Shown here: piece after piece, positions 6,250-12,866 of the stretch
How positions within the stretch are numbered: the first letter of the stretch is position 1
Layout: every line of letters begins with the position of its first letter
NCBI GenBank assembly: GCA_937960795.1
Contig: CALGPA010000019.1
Coordinates: forward strand, 1-15,164
DNA from: an uncultured bacterium
GTDB taxonomy: Bacteria > Cloacimonadota > Cloacimonadia > Cloacimonadales > Cloacimonadaceae
Direction of reading: 5' to 3'
DNA length: 15,164 nt
Translations under genes and position numbers: made by a program
The notes under the pieces: generated by a model
Told to the model about the DNA's origin: nothing
Seen by the model: only the letters and a program-made list of their open reading frames with translations
Database searches by the model: none

Positions 6250-6954
6250 CTAATCCCTCCTGTTTGTGGTCTCGTAGATCAGCTTGTCGACATTCCCTTT
6301 GGGACCCATCATGATGAGGACGTCACCCTCGTTGATTCTGTCGTTTGCTCCGGGCATGTCATTGATAAGCTTCTCCACGACGTTTCTGCCATCTTCGGTC
6401 ACAGAAAACGAGCTATACTTGATGGCAACGATGTTGACCCCCCAGTTGCTGGGAAGTGAGAGCTCTTGCAGATCTCTGCCCACAAAATCACGTGGTGCAA
6501 CCATCTCCATAACCACGTGACCACTGGAGAGGCTGATGTATTCCCGGACGTTTTTGGAGATGAGGGTCTTTGCCAATTGGGTGCCGACAATCTCCTCAGG
6601 AAGGAGGATGTTTTGCACGCCGATCAGCTCCATGATCCTACCATGAAGGCGGTTTTCCACCTTTGCATAGATGATCCCGACGCCGATCTTGCGCAAGATG
6701 GCGCCGGTGAGAATGCTTTCTTGGATATTGCTGCCGATGCCGATAATCACAGCATCCGCTTCGTTGAGATTCAGGGATCTGAGGGCAGGTTCATCTGTAG
6801 AATCCATGCAGATTGCCGAGCTGACGCGCCCTGAGACATCATCTACTAAGTCCTGATCTTTGTCGATAGCGATCACTTCCATACCACTTTCGGTGAGAAT
6901 ATTCGCCACCGTCATTCCAAATCTGCCCAATCCTATCACGGCATATCTGGCCAT
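6250..6954 (-). CDS. ktrA: KtrA/TrkA-type RCK gating subunit of K+ uptake
   Basis: This is a 234-residue cytoplasmic regulator that forms a ring beneath a KtrB/TrkH channel. RCK_N (about 1-125) opens with the nucleotide-binding motif VIGLGRFG (6-13) and an acidic residue ending the second strand (D31, VIAIDKD). RCK_C occupies about 135-230 (VVMEMVAPRDFVGRDLQELSLPSNWGVNIVAIK...INEGDVLIMMGP). Known KtrA proteins bind ATP/ADP or NAD in the N-lobe and, in some phyla, c-di-AMP in the C-lobe; which ligands apply here is not visible. A single RCK pair of about 220 residues fits KtrA rather than the duplicated TrkA of E. coli. The ATG follows the ktrB stop by 9 nt, with TAAGGAG overlapping that stop. 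Confidence 0.95.
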   Translation of the reverse strand: MARYAVIGLGRFGMTVANILTESGMEVIAIDKDQDLVDDVSGRVSSAICMDSTDEPALRSLNLNEADAVIIGIGSNIQESILTGAILRKIGVGIIYAKVENRLHGRIMELIGVQNILLPEEIVGTQLAKTLISKNVREYISLSSGHVVMEMVAPRDFVGRDLQELSLPSNWGVNIVAIKYSSFSVTEDGRNVVEKLINDMPGANDRINEGDVLIMMGPKGNVDKLIYETTNRRD

Positions 6955-6963
6955 TTGTGCTCC

Positions 6964-8655
6964 TTAGCCGATGGCTATCTTACCTTCGGCAAAATTGAGT
7001 TTTGCTTGTCTTTTGCGCATAGAAAGCGCATATATCAAAGTAAGTGGGCCTATCCGCCCGATGTACATTAAGATGGTGATCAAAAACTTCCCCGGACCGC
7101 TTAGATCAGCTGTTATCCCCATCGAAAGCCCCACCGTTCCGAAGGCTGAAAGTGCCTCAAAGATGATCTTCTCAAAAGCCTGCTGCTCAGTAATGAAGAG
7201 CAGGAAAATCACGATAAAGACGATGCCGGCTGAGAGCGTGATCAAGCCCGTGGCTTCCCGGCTGTTTGAGATGGAGATCCGCCGATTGAACAAGCTGAGA
7301 TCCTTCCTGCCCCGCAGCATCGAGGTAACAGATAGGATCAAGACTGCAAAGGTTGTGGTCTTGATGCCGCCACCCGTTCCCCCGGGAGATGCTCCTACAA
7401 ACATCAGTCCCAATATGATAAGGATGGAAGCTGGGGCGAGCGCTGCTGTGTTTATAGTATTAAAACCTGCTGTCCTGGCCGTGACAGATTGGAACCAAGA
7501 GCTGAGAATTCTGCGGCTAACGCTGAAGCCCTGCATGACCCCATTGTATTCTGTCACATAGATAAAGATGAAGCCGATCAAAAGCAGGAATGCGGACATA
7601 CTGAGCACGATCTTGGTATGCAGGCTCAGCTTTCTTGCTTTGTCCACTCGCATCACAAAGCGGTATAGATCTATCATCACCGCAAAACCCAGACCTCCCA
7701 AGAGGATCAAGGAACTTACCGTGATATTGATCAGAGGACTATCCACAAATCCCATCAAAGAATCAGCAAAGAGTGAAAATCCCGCATTACAAAAAGCAGA
7801 AACAGAATGGAAGATGGCATGATACATAGCCTGAGAGCTGGACATGGTCTTTAGAAACTCCGGAAACAGCAGGATCGCACCCAAGGCTTCGATCAAGATG
7901 GTCACGATCACTATGTTCTTAAGAAGCTGCAAAACATCCAATCTCTGCCCATCTCCGACCACCGAGTGCATCACGTTTTCCAGCTTGAGCGTGAGCCTCC
8001 TGCCCATGATCAGGGCAAACGCGGTGGATACCGTCATGATCCCCAAGCCGCCTATCTGCAGCAGCAGCAAGATCACCAATTGCCCAAACAGACTGAAGTA
8101 GCTGCCCGTATCATAGACTATCAAACCCGTCACACATGTGGCAGATGTGGCGGTAAACAGGGCATCAGTGAAGGGAGTGACCTGATTCGCCGCTGACGCG
8201 GTGGGCAACATCAGCAGCACAGTCCCAATCAAGATCACAAAGGCAAAGCTGATCATCAGACTCACCGGAGGATTGGCGGTAAGTCTATCATAAAGCTTCC
8301 CGTCAAAAGACTTAAAGATCAGGTATTGAAGGATGAAATAGGTCTGTCGGATCAAAAGAAAGAAGATCACGAACTTAGCATGATATAGCAGCAGCAAAGC
8401 TCCCAGAATCCATATGAAGATATCCACCCAAAGCACGCCATTCTTGTCATCCGGTATGTAAGACACGAGCCTGAGGAGGATGATGCCCAGAAGCAAGAAC
8501 AAGTTTGCAAAGGCAGTGTAAAGCTCCAGCACTCGATAATCCGTATAGACACCGATAATGCTCTCCAAGAAGAGGATGGCAAAGCTCCATATCGCCATCA
8601 GGTAGGCGATTGCCTCAACTCGGCTGAGAATACTGCGTCGGGGTGATTGGGGCAT
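6964..8655 (-). CDS. ktrB: KtrB/TrkH-type potassium channel subunit with N-terminal extension
   Basis: This is a membrane protein of about 563 residues (numbers below count from the upstream TTG at 8661, giving 565). Four pore loops each carry the filter glycine: TSATCVTGL (G179), SAFCNAGFS (G294), TARTAGFNT (G399) and SAFGTVGLS (G511). The gating loop GASPGGTGGGIKTTT is at 423-437. The canonical core starts near residue 130; ahead of it are about 130 residues with three or four hydrophobic helices (15-37, 45-66, 78-115) that a typical 450-residue KtrB lacks. The start is ambiguous: TTG at 8661 overlaps the adk stop by 4 nt, while ATG at 8655 has GGA about 7 nt upstream and is preferred. It forms K+ (probably Na+-coupled) uptake with KtrA, encoded next. 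Confidence 0.95.
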   Translation of the reverse strand: MPQSPRRSILSRVEAIAYLMAIWSFAILFLESIIGVYTDYRVLELYTAFANLFLLLGIILLRLVSYIPDDKNGVLWVDIFIWILGALLLLYHAKFVIFFLLIRQTYFILQYLIFKSFDGKLYDRLTANPPVSLMISFAFVILIGTVLLMLPTASAANQVTPFTDALFTATSATCVTGLIVYDTGSYFSLFGQLVILLLLQIGGLGIMTVSTAFALIMGRRLTLKLENVMHSVVGDGQRLDVLQLLKNIVIVTILIEALGAILLFPEFLKTMSSSQAMYHAIFHSVSAFCNAGFSLFADSLMGFVDSPLINITVSSLILLGGLGFAVMIDLYRFVMRVDKARKLSLHTKIVLSMSAFLLLIGFIFIYVTEYNGVMQGFSVSRRILSSWFQSVTARTAGFNTINTAALAPASILIILGLMFVGASPGGTGGGIKTTTFAVLILSVTSMLRGRKDLSLFNRRISISNSREATGLITLSAGIVFIVIFLLFITEQQAFEKIIFEALSAFGTVGLSMGITADLSGPGKFLITILMYIGRIGPLTLIYALSMRKRQAKLNFAEGKIAIG

Positions 8656-8657
8656 CG

Positions 8658-9290
8658 TCAATCCAGATGAATATCAGCGTATATTTGGGTTTGAATCTCC
8701 GTTATTGATCTTTCAGCGGGAAGGCTGAGCAATTCACCACGCCTGGCGAAGAAGTCCTTGAGCACAAAGGTCTCCTCAAAAAAGGCCTGCACTCGCTTCT
8801 TTATAGCTTTGGGGCTATCATCCGAGCGAGTAACAAGGACGCCTCCACAACTATCACAGACGCTGTCATCCTTGGGAGGCTTGTTTTTGAGATGATAATT
8901 TGCTCCACACTGACTGCAGACGCGGCGCCCCATGATCCTTTCGATGGCGACGCTCTCTTTGAGATCCAGATAATAGGCTCTGGCGACACGGAAGTTGTGC
9001 ACCAAAAACTCAGCTTGACTGAGATTGCGGGGGAATCCATCAAAGATAATCCCGGGGCAATCATCGGTGATAGCATCCTGAATCATGGCAAAGACCAGTT
9101 CATCCGAAACCATGTCCCCTTTTTGGATCGTGGTTTCCACTTCCTTTCCCAGATCGGTGCCCTTTTCGCTCTCTTGACGCAAGAGGTCACCGATATTGAT
9201 ATGCTGAAAGCCGGTCTCCACCGCCAGCAGCTTTGCCTGTGTGCCTTTTCCACTCCCCTGAATCCCCAGAAATACTATAACATCGATCAT
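8658..9290 (-). CDS. adk: Adenylate kinase (zinc-type LID)
   Basis: This is a protein of 210 residues that converts AMP and ATP to two ADP. The P-loop is GIQGSGKGT (9-17), the NMP-binding part runs INIGDLLRQE...KGDMVSD, and GFPRNLSQAE (85-94) is the usual Walker-B region. The LID (about 121-158) contains two Cys pairs, C125/C128 and C145/C148, so it should bind structural zinc as in Gram-positive and many deep-branching Adk enzymes, unlike E. coli. The ATG at 9290 is chosen over the GTG two codons upstream because TGAGG lies 5 nt before the ATG. It heads the long gene block; the 70-nt gap to acpS has room for a promoter. Its stop lies 2 nt before the ktrB ATG at 8655, or overlaps by 4 nt the TTG alternative at 8661. 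Confidence 0.96.
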   Translation of the reverse strand: MIDVIVFLGIQGSGKGTQAKLLAVETGFQHINIGDLLRQESEKGTDLGKEVETTIQKGDMVSDELVFAMIQDAITDDCPGIIFDGFPRNLSQAEFLVHNFRVARAYYLDLKESVAIERIMGRRVCSQCGANYHLKNKPPKDDSVCDSCGGVLVTRSDDSPKAIKKRVQAFFEETFVLKDFFARRGELLSLPAERSITEIQTQIYADIHLD

Positions 9291-9307
9291 ACACACCTCA
9301 ATAGCGC

Positions 9308-9336
9308 TAAAGTCCCTGATAAAGATTATCTGTCAA
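9308..9336 (-). promoter_or_regulatory. Possible promoter upstream of adk
   Basis: On the minus strand a perfect TTGACA (-35-like; plus-strand 9331-9336) is followed after 17 nt by ACTTTA (9308-9313), a poor -10 match. The location in the only sizeable gap between acpS and adk supports a promoter there, but the -10 is weak and the organism's promoter preferences are unknown. Confidence 0.25.
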
Positions 9337-9360
9337 GCATTTATCCCCGCATCCTTCACG

Positions 9361-9759
9361 CTACGCGAGATCTGTGTTATCGGATTCCGTTTCCACGATC
9401 ACATATGCCACGGCATAATCCTTTTCGTGGCTAAGCGATAGATGAATCCGGCTAAGATTATGATATTGAAAATAGTCCAATGTAGCGCCGGACAATTCAA
9501 TCTCCGGCTTGCCTTTATCGTCTGATATGACTCGAATCTCTTTGAATGAAATGCCCTTATCCCATCCCGTACCCAGTGCTTTCATAAAGGCTTCTTTGGC
9601 AGCAAAACGCACCGCAAAGCTCTGCGCGGGATTTGCCTTTTGGCGGCAATACTCGCGCTCACTTGCGCAAAATACCTTATCAAAAAACCGAGGATTACTA
9701 TCCAAAAGTCGCTTGATCCGATCCACCTTGATGAGATCTGTGCCGATGCCAAAGATCAC
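9361..9759 (-). CDS. acpS: Holo-[acyl-carrier-protein] synthase
   Basis: This is a 132-residue phosphopantetheinyl transferase that moves the 4'-phosphopantetheine arm from CoA to apo-ACP, enabling fatty-acid synthesis. The N-terminus MIFGIGTDLIKVDRI carries the metal-binding D8, and FAAKEAFMKALGTG (52-65) carries the second metal ligand E56 and the conserved KEA lysine. HLSLSHEKDYAVAYV is the standard C-terminal strand-helix. The length matches the family (about 120-130). The start is GTG at 9759, overlapping the ogt stop by 4 nt (GTGA), with GGAGG 6 nt upstream in the ogt coding end, so the pair is translationally coupled. Confidence 0.96.
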   Translation of the reverse strand: MIFGIGTDLIKVDRIKRLLDSNPRFFDKVFCASEREYCRQKANPAQSFAVRFAAKEAFMKALGTGWDKGISFKEIRVISDDKGKPEIELSGATLDYFQYHNLSRIHLSLSHEKDYAVAYVIVETESDNTDLA

Positions 9760-10223
9760 TCTTTGCCTCCAAAACGCTTTTCGAGTCCCAAGAGAAACTT
9801 CTTCGTCGCGATTCCTCCGCCGAATCCTCCCAGACTGCCATCTGATGATATGACTCGATGACAGGGAATGATGACAGCGACGGGATTGGCACCCAGAGCG
9901 TTGCCCACTGCTCGAGCAGATTTTGGGCGGTCAATGCGCTCAGCAATCTCTTGATATGAAAGGGTCTGCCCATATGGGATCTTCATGAGTTCTTGCCAGA
10001 CCATGAGCTGAAAGGGGGTACCCGTAGCAAAGAAAGCCAGGTCAAACTCCTGTCTTTTGCCGGCAAAATACTCATCCAGCTGTTTAATGATCTCTCTCTC
10101 AAAGTCATTTTCCACCAGATGATTCAGTGGCGCATCGCAGAAAGAGATCCGATTGATAGTTTCATCCTCAATCTCGATCTCAAGACATAGATCATCAGAT
10201 CGATAATACAGTATTCTCAGCAT
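9756..10223 (-). CDS. ogt: Methylated-DNA--protein-cysteine methyltransferase
   Basis: This is a 155-residue suicide DNA-repair protein that removes O6-alkyl groups from guanine. The active-site motif IIPCHRVI (118-125) contains the acceptor C121. The helix-turn-helix region IPYGQTLSYQEIAERIDRPKSARAVGNALGANP (82-114) includes the arginine finger in SARAVG. The short N-terminal domain (about 1-65) is diverged, as is usual for Ogt. The ATG at 10223 has AAGGA about 8 nt upstream and begins just past the rplS terminator, so ogt-acpS may start a new transcript or rely on read-through. No Ada-type regulatory domain is present. Confidence 0.95.
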   Translation of the reverse strand: MLRILYYRSDDLCLEIEIEDETINRISFCDAPLNHLVENDFEREIIKQLDEYFAGKRQEFDLAFFATGTPFQLMVWQELMKIPYGQTLSYQEIAERIDRPKSARAVGNALGANPVAVIIPCHRVISSDGSLGGFGGGIATKKFLLGLEKRFGGKE

Positions 10224-10243
10224 ATACTTTCCTTAAAATACAA

Positions 10244-10273
10244 AGCCCCTTGATACGATAAGTCCAAGGGGCT
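10244..10273 (-). terminator. Intrinsic terminator after rplS
   Basis: A perfect 9-bp stem pairs AGCCCCTTG (10244-10252) with CAAGGGGCT (10265-10273) across a 12-nt loop. On the minus strand it lies 21 nt past the rplS stop and is followed by TTTGTATTTT-like sequence. This is a good rho-independent terminator for the rpsP-to-rplS transcript. Confidence 0.8.
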
Positions 10274-10294
10274 AAGCTAGTGTCTTTACGGTAA

Positions 10295-10648
10295 CTAAGT
10301 AGTAAATCTTCTGCGTTCCTTGATTCTTCCGGCTTTACCCTTGGCTTGGCGCAGATAGAAAAGCTTCGCTCTGCGAACTTGACCGTGGCGTACGATCTCA
10401 AGCTTGTCGATGTTAGGTGAGTTTTGAGGGAAAATCCTCTCTACTCCGACGCCGCTTGATACCTTGCGGACAGTAAAGGACTTTGATATTCCCGCACCGC
10501 GCTTTTGGATCACGATACCTTGGAATACCTGGATACGTTCTTTGCTACCTTCTTTAATTTTATAATGGACCTTCACGGTATCACCTACTCGGTACTCCGG
10601 AAAGTCGGTTCTGATTTGGTCTCTGCCAACTTGATGCAGAATATCCAT
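10295..10648 (-). CDS. rplS: 50S ribosomal protein L19
   Basis: This is a 117-residue large-subunit protein at the 30S-50S interface. Typical L19 features are FPEYRVGDTVKVHYKIKEGSKERIQVFQGIVIQKRGAG, SFTVRKVSSGVGVERIFPQNSPNIDKLEIVRHGQVRRAKLFYLR, and a basic tail KGKAGRIKERRRF. The frame is open back to an ATG at 10663, but the ribosome-binding site GGGAGG (10656-10661) lies inside that extension and 7 nt before the ATG at 10648. The latter gives the normal L19 start MDILHQV and is used here. It is separated from trmD by a structured 240-nt gap, which is unusual because these genes are commonly tightly linked. Confidence 0.97.
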   Translation of the reverse strand: MDILHQVGRDQIRTDFPEYRVGDTVKVHYKIKEGSKERIQVFQGIVIQKRGAGISKSFTVRKVSSGVGVERIFPQNSPNIDKLEIVRHGQVRRAKLFYLRQAKGKAGRIKERRRFTT

Positions 10649-10663
10649 TTGGGTTCCTCCCAT

Positions 10664-10902
10664 ATATATACTCGGAGAAGTGAGACCCGGGCTGTGTATC
10701 GCGGCGCAAAGTACAGCTCAGATATCGCCGTTTTCTGCGCATAAAAACGGCTTAACGCTGTTACCAGAACCTGTCAATCTCGCCTGATGGCGATCTGTGA
10801 ACACCGCAAACGCGGCTAGTTCCGCAATACACAAAATGTGTTTGGATCCCAGCTTTCCTGATTGGTTATCAATTCCCACAAGGGAATCAGCCCATGGGCT
10901 GG
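10664..10902 (-). promoter_or_regulatory. Structured intergenic region / rplS leader
   Basis: No gene is visible in this 239-nt gap. It holds a series of short inverted repeats (plus-strand positions): GCCGTTTT/AAAACGGC at 10727-10734/10744-10751; TCGCC/GGCGA at 10780-10793; a two-part stem GAAC-CCGC/GCGG-GTTC at 10799-10822; ACACA/TGTGT at 10829-10841; ATTCCC/GGGAAT at 10872-10887; and the 14-bp palindrome CAGCCCATGGGCTG at 10888-10901, directly after the trmD stop. A TTGACA occurs on the minus strand at 10772-10777 but without a good -10. The density of hairpins suggests an RNA leader or processing region controlling rplS. L19 leaders that bind the protein are known in other phyla; identity with any of them is not established. 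Confidence 0.5.
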
Positions 10903-11571
10903 TTACAATAAATCTGGTCTACGACTTCGGGTAAGGATCTCAGCTTGAGCTTCAGCCCAGCTTTGGATCTTGGCATGATTTCCACTTTTCAACACTTCCG
11001 GAACCTCTTGTTTCATAAAGATATCCGGTCTGGTATAGCAGGGGAAACCAAGCTTCCCGCGGTAGAAAGAATCGCTTTGAGCGCTCGAGATATCGCCCAG
11101 AACTCCATCTTGAAGCCTGGCGATGCCATCGATAAAGACCTGAGCTGCCAATTCGCCACCACTTAGAACATAATCTCCGATCGAAATCTCGTCCGAGACT
11201 GCCAAACGCCGTATGCGCTGATCGATCTCTTTGTAGTGACCGCAGATGAGGATGATGCGCTCTTCCTGAGCATAATCACACAGGATCTTTTGGCTTAATC
11301 TTCGCCCTTGCGGACTAAAGTAGATCACCGGTGCCGACCCTACTTCGAGCCGATCAAGGATCGCATCCCACAAAGGCTGTGGAGTTGCCACCATTCCGGC
11401 AAAACCGCCAAAGGGATAGTCATCTACCTTACGGTGCTTGTTTTGACTATGCCTGCGAATATCATCGGTGTGAACTTCCAAGGCTTTTTTTTCAATGGCT
11501 CTCGCTACGATGCTAGATGCCAAAAAACTATCAAAGGCCTCGGGAAAAAGAGTCAGAACATCAAGTCTCAT
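10903..11571 (-). CDS. trmD: tRNA (guanine37-N1)-methyltransferase
   Basis: This is a 222-residue SPOUT-class enzyme that uses SAM to methylate G37 next to the anticodon, preventing frameshifting. It starts MRLDVLTLFPEAFDSFLASSIV; the PFGGFAGMV loop, VIYFSPQGRRLSQK, ICGHYKEIDQRI and the trefoil-knot SAM motif ISIGDYVLSGGELAA are all present. CYTRPDIF and the C-terminal GNHAKIQSW helix complete the fold. The usual YGGG is replaced by FGGF, a mild variation. Open frame extends upstream to 11619, but the ATG at 11571 gives the family N-terminus and overlaps the rimM stop by 11 nt, so the upstream start is rejected. Confidence 0.97.
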   Translation of the reverse strand: MRLDVLTLFPEAFDSFLASSIVARAIEKKALEVHTDDIRRHSQNKHRKVDDYPFGGFAGMVATPQPLWDAILDRLEVGSAPVIYFSPQGRRLSQKILCDYAQEERIILICGHYKEIDQRIRRLAVSDEISIGDYVLSGGELAAQVFIDGIARLQDGVLGDISSAQSDSFYRGKLGFPCYTRPDIFMKQEVPEVLKSGNHAKIQSWAEAQAEILTRSRRPDLL

Positions 11572-12115
11572 CTTCAATCGACTCAAGCCGACCGGCTTCC
11601 ATCTTGAGCCCTGACGCAAAAAGCAGATCTTCCATATTTTGCAAGAAGATCACACCTTCAGCTTCGGGCAATGACGGAATGTAGTGATCCACCACTGGCA
11701 CCATAATCTCGACATCCAGAGCAGTGGAAATCACCAGCACGTCCTGCGCGCCATTAAAAAAGATATCCACCACACAGCCAAGTAGTTGCTCGCCAAAGAC
11801 CACATCCAAACCGAGAAGAGAAGTTTCCTCCTCTTCCTGAGAAGGATCCTGATCTTCAAGAGCCAAGATCACTTCCTTGTGCAGCTTACGTTCTTCGGCG
11901 ACGCCATCTTCGGCAAATCTCACCCAAGTCTTCTTTTCGCTTTGCTTCCTATCACTGATAGTTACGTAAAACACTCTATTTTCTTCAAAGATCAAATACA
12001 GGTCGACAATGTGATCAAACTCCGCTCTAAAACTCGGCTTGATCATCACATGATGCCAACCTTCGCTATCTGTTCCGCCCAACCTGCCAATGCCGATGAG
12101 GTGATGGGCAATCAT
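11561..12115 (-). CDS. rimM: Ribosome maturation factor RimM (diverged)
   Basis: This is a 184-residue 16S rRNA-processing factor that binds S19 during 30S head assembly. The PRC-barrel half is recognisable (LLGLDVVFGEQLLGCVVDIFFNGAQDVLVIST...EIMVPVVDHYIP, about 99-150). The N-terminal half has the IGRLGG start and KPSFRAEFDHI, but the usual glycine-rich GxxGE segment after the start is replaced by GGTDSEGWHHVMI, so the call leans on gene order (khpA-rimM-trmD) and the C-domain. An acidic stretch, DQDPSQEEEET, links the halves. The ATG follows the khpA stop with no gap (TAGATG). Confidence 0.88.
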   Translation of the reverse strand: MIAHHLIGIGRLGGTDSEGWHHVMIKPSFRAEFDHIVDLYLIFEENRVFYVTISDRKQSEKKTWVRFAEDGVAEERKLHKEVILALEDQDPSQEEEETSLLGLDVVFGEQLLGCVVDIFFNGAQDVLVISTALDVEIMVPVVDHYIPSLPEAEGVIFLQNMEDLLFASGLKMEAGRLESIEDET

Positions 12116-12346
12116 CTACTCAATGATTTCCAGTTCTGCGCGCTTTCCTTGCTTGGTCGATACCGCATTGATGATGGTGCGGATGGCACCGGCGGTGCGA
12201 CCCCGTTTTCCAATCACTTTGCCAATGTCACTTTTGGCTACTCGTAGCTCAAAAAGAGTAATCTTGTCTCCGTTTATCTCGGTGATAGACACTTCACTGG
12301 GATCGTCCACAAGAGCTTTTACCATGAATTCAATGAGATCTTTCAT
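12116..12346 (-). CDS. khpA: KH-domain RNA-binding protein KhpA
   Basis: This is a 76-residue single KH domain of the YlqC/KhpA family. The GxxG loop is in IGKVIGKRGRTAGAIRTIINA (about 41-61). The N-terminal MKDLIEFMVKALVDDPSEVSI is typical of the family. KhpA binds RNA, often as a partner of KhpB/Jag, and is linked to cell-division control and sRNA matchmaking in Gram-positives; no KhpB is seen here. The conserved location between rpsP and rimM supports the assignment. The ATG has GAGGTG just upstream; the gap to rpsP is 20 nt. Confidence 0.95.
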   Translation of the reverse strand: MKDLIEFMVKALVDDPSEVSITEINGDKITLFELRVAKSDIGKVIGKRGRTAGAIRTIINAVSTKQGKRAELEIIE

Positions 12347-12366
12347 GCTTCACCTCGGATCTGTTC

Positions 12367-12642
12367 TTATTCTGCCTTGGCTATTTTGCGCTCATGCCAG
12401 ATCTGCAAAACACCGGCTTTGCGCAGAAGTGAGCGAACCGTCTCGGTAGGCTGTGCGCCCACGGAGAGCCAATAAATCGCCCGTTCCGTATCAATATTGA
12501 TCTTGGAGGGATCCGGCTTGGGGTCATACCAACCCACACATTCCAGATATTTACCGACCTGTTTCATACGTGAATCCACGGCAATAATGCGGTAAAAAGG
12601 CTGGTTGCCTGCTCCCATCCTTCTCAGTCTCAGTTTGACCAT
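12367..12642 (-). CDS. rpsP: 30S ribosomal protein S16
   Basis: This is a 91-residue small-subunit protein needed for 30S assembly. MVKLRLRRMGAGNQPFYRIIAVDSR is the classic S16 N-terminus, followed by VGWYDPKPDPSKINIDTERAIYWLSVGAQPTETVRSLLRKAGV. The length (about 80-100 is usual) fits. It leads the minus-strand cluster; the ATG has AGGAG 5 nt upstream and a plausible promoter lies at 12669-12698. Confidence 0.98.
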   Translation of the reverse strand: MVKLRLRRMGAGNQPFYRIIAVDSRMKQVGKYLECVGWYDPKPDPSKINIDTERAIYWLSVGAQPTETVRSLLRKAGVLQIWHERKIAKAE

Positions 12643-12668
12643 TATGTCTCCTTGTTATTATCAATTAG

Positions 12669-12698
12669 ATTATTCTATAGAATAGCAGCATTTTTCAA
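12669..12698 (-). promoter_or_regulatory. Putative rpsP operon promoter
   Basis: On the minus strand TTGAAA (12693-12698; 5 of 6 matches to the -35 consensus) is followed after 18 nt by AATAAT (12669-12674; 5 of 6 to the -10). This places transcription start roughly 20 nt upstream of the rpsP ATG. A 14-bp palindrome overlaps the -10 and spacer. Confidence 0.5.
12671..12684. promoter_or_regulatory. 14-bp perfect palindrome in rpsP promoter
   Basis: TATTCTATAGAATA reads identically on both strands and overlaps the putative -10 and spacer of the rpsP promoter. Its position would suit a repressor or growth-rate operator. AT-rich palindromes also arise by chance, and no second copy was seen in the window. 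Confidence 0.35.
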
Positions 12699-12767
12699 GG
12701 GCTTTTTCCGTCAAGTCTTTTTTACATTCAAACTTGGAAACTTTGCGAGCCAAGTGCTAAATGGTGT

Positions 12768-12800
12768 GGCATTTGATCGACATTTATCGATCCTAATGCC
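12768..12800. other. Long interrupted hairpin between rpsP and asnB
   Basis: GGCATT (12768-12773) pairs with AATGCC (12795-12800), and GATCGA (12775-12780) pairs with TCGATC (12787-12792). The bulge is T against CT and the loop is 6 nt. It lies 66 nt upstream of the asnB ATG and about 70 nt upstream of the rpsP -35. No T-tract follows it on either strand, so it is not a standard terminator. It may be an operator or a leader structure for asnB. Confidence 0.45.
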
Positions 12801-12866
12801 GAATTTCTCTTGACGAAATGCATCTGAAATGGATTTTGCCGGCATAACTGATAGGAGATATGTTTC

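Noticed and set aside
6971..7561. 196-codon plus-strand open frame antisense to ktrB
   Set aside because: It mirrors the transmembrane gene's codon pattern, and ktrB has all four filter motifs on the other strand.
10664..10902. tRNA or other standard RNA gene in the trmD-rplS gap
   Set aside because: The hairpins do not form a cloverleaf, and no T-loop (GTTCAAATC-like) or A/B-box arrangement was found.
212..12642. Defence, toxin-antitoxin or biosynthetic system hidden in the minus-strand block
   Set aside because: Each gene except the DUF445-like one has a clear housekeeping, transport or sensor assignment, and no nuclease, toxin, NRPS/PKS or radical-SAM motif was seen.
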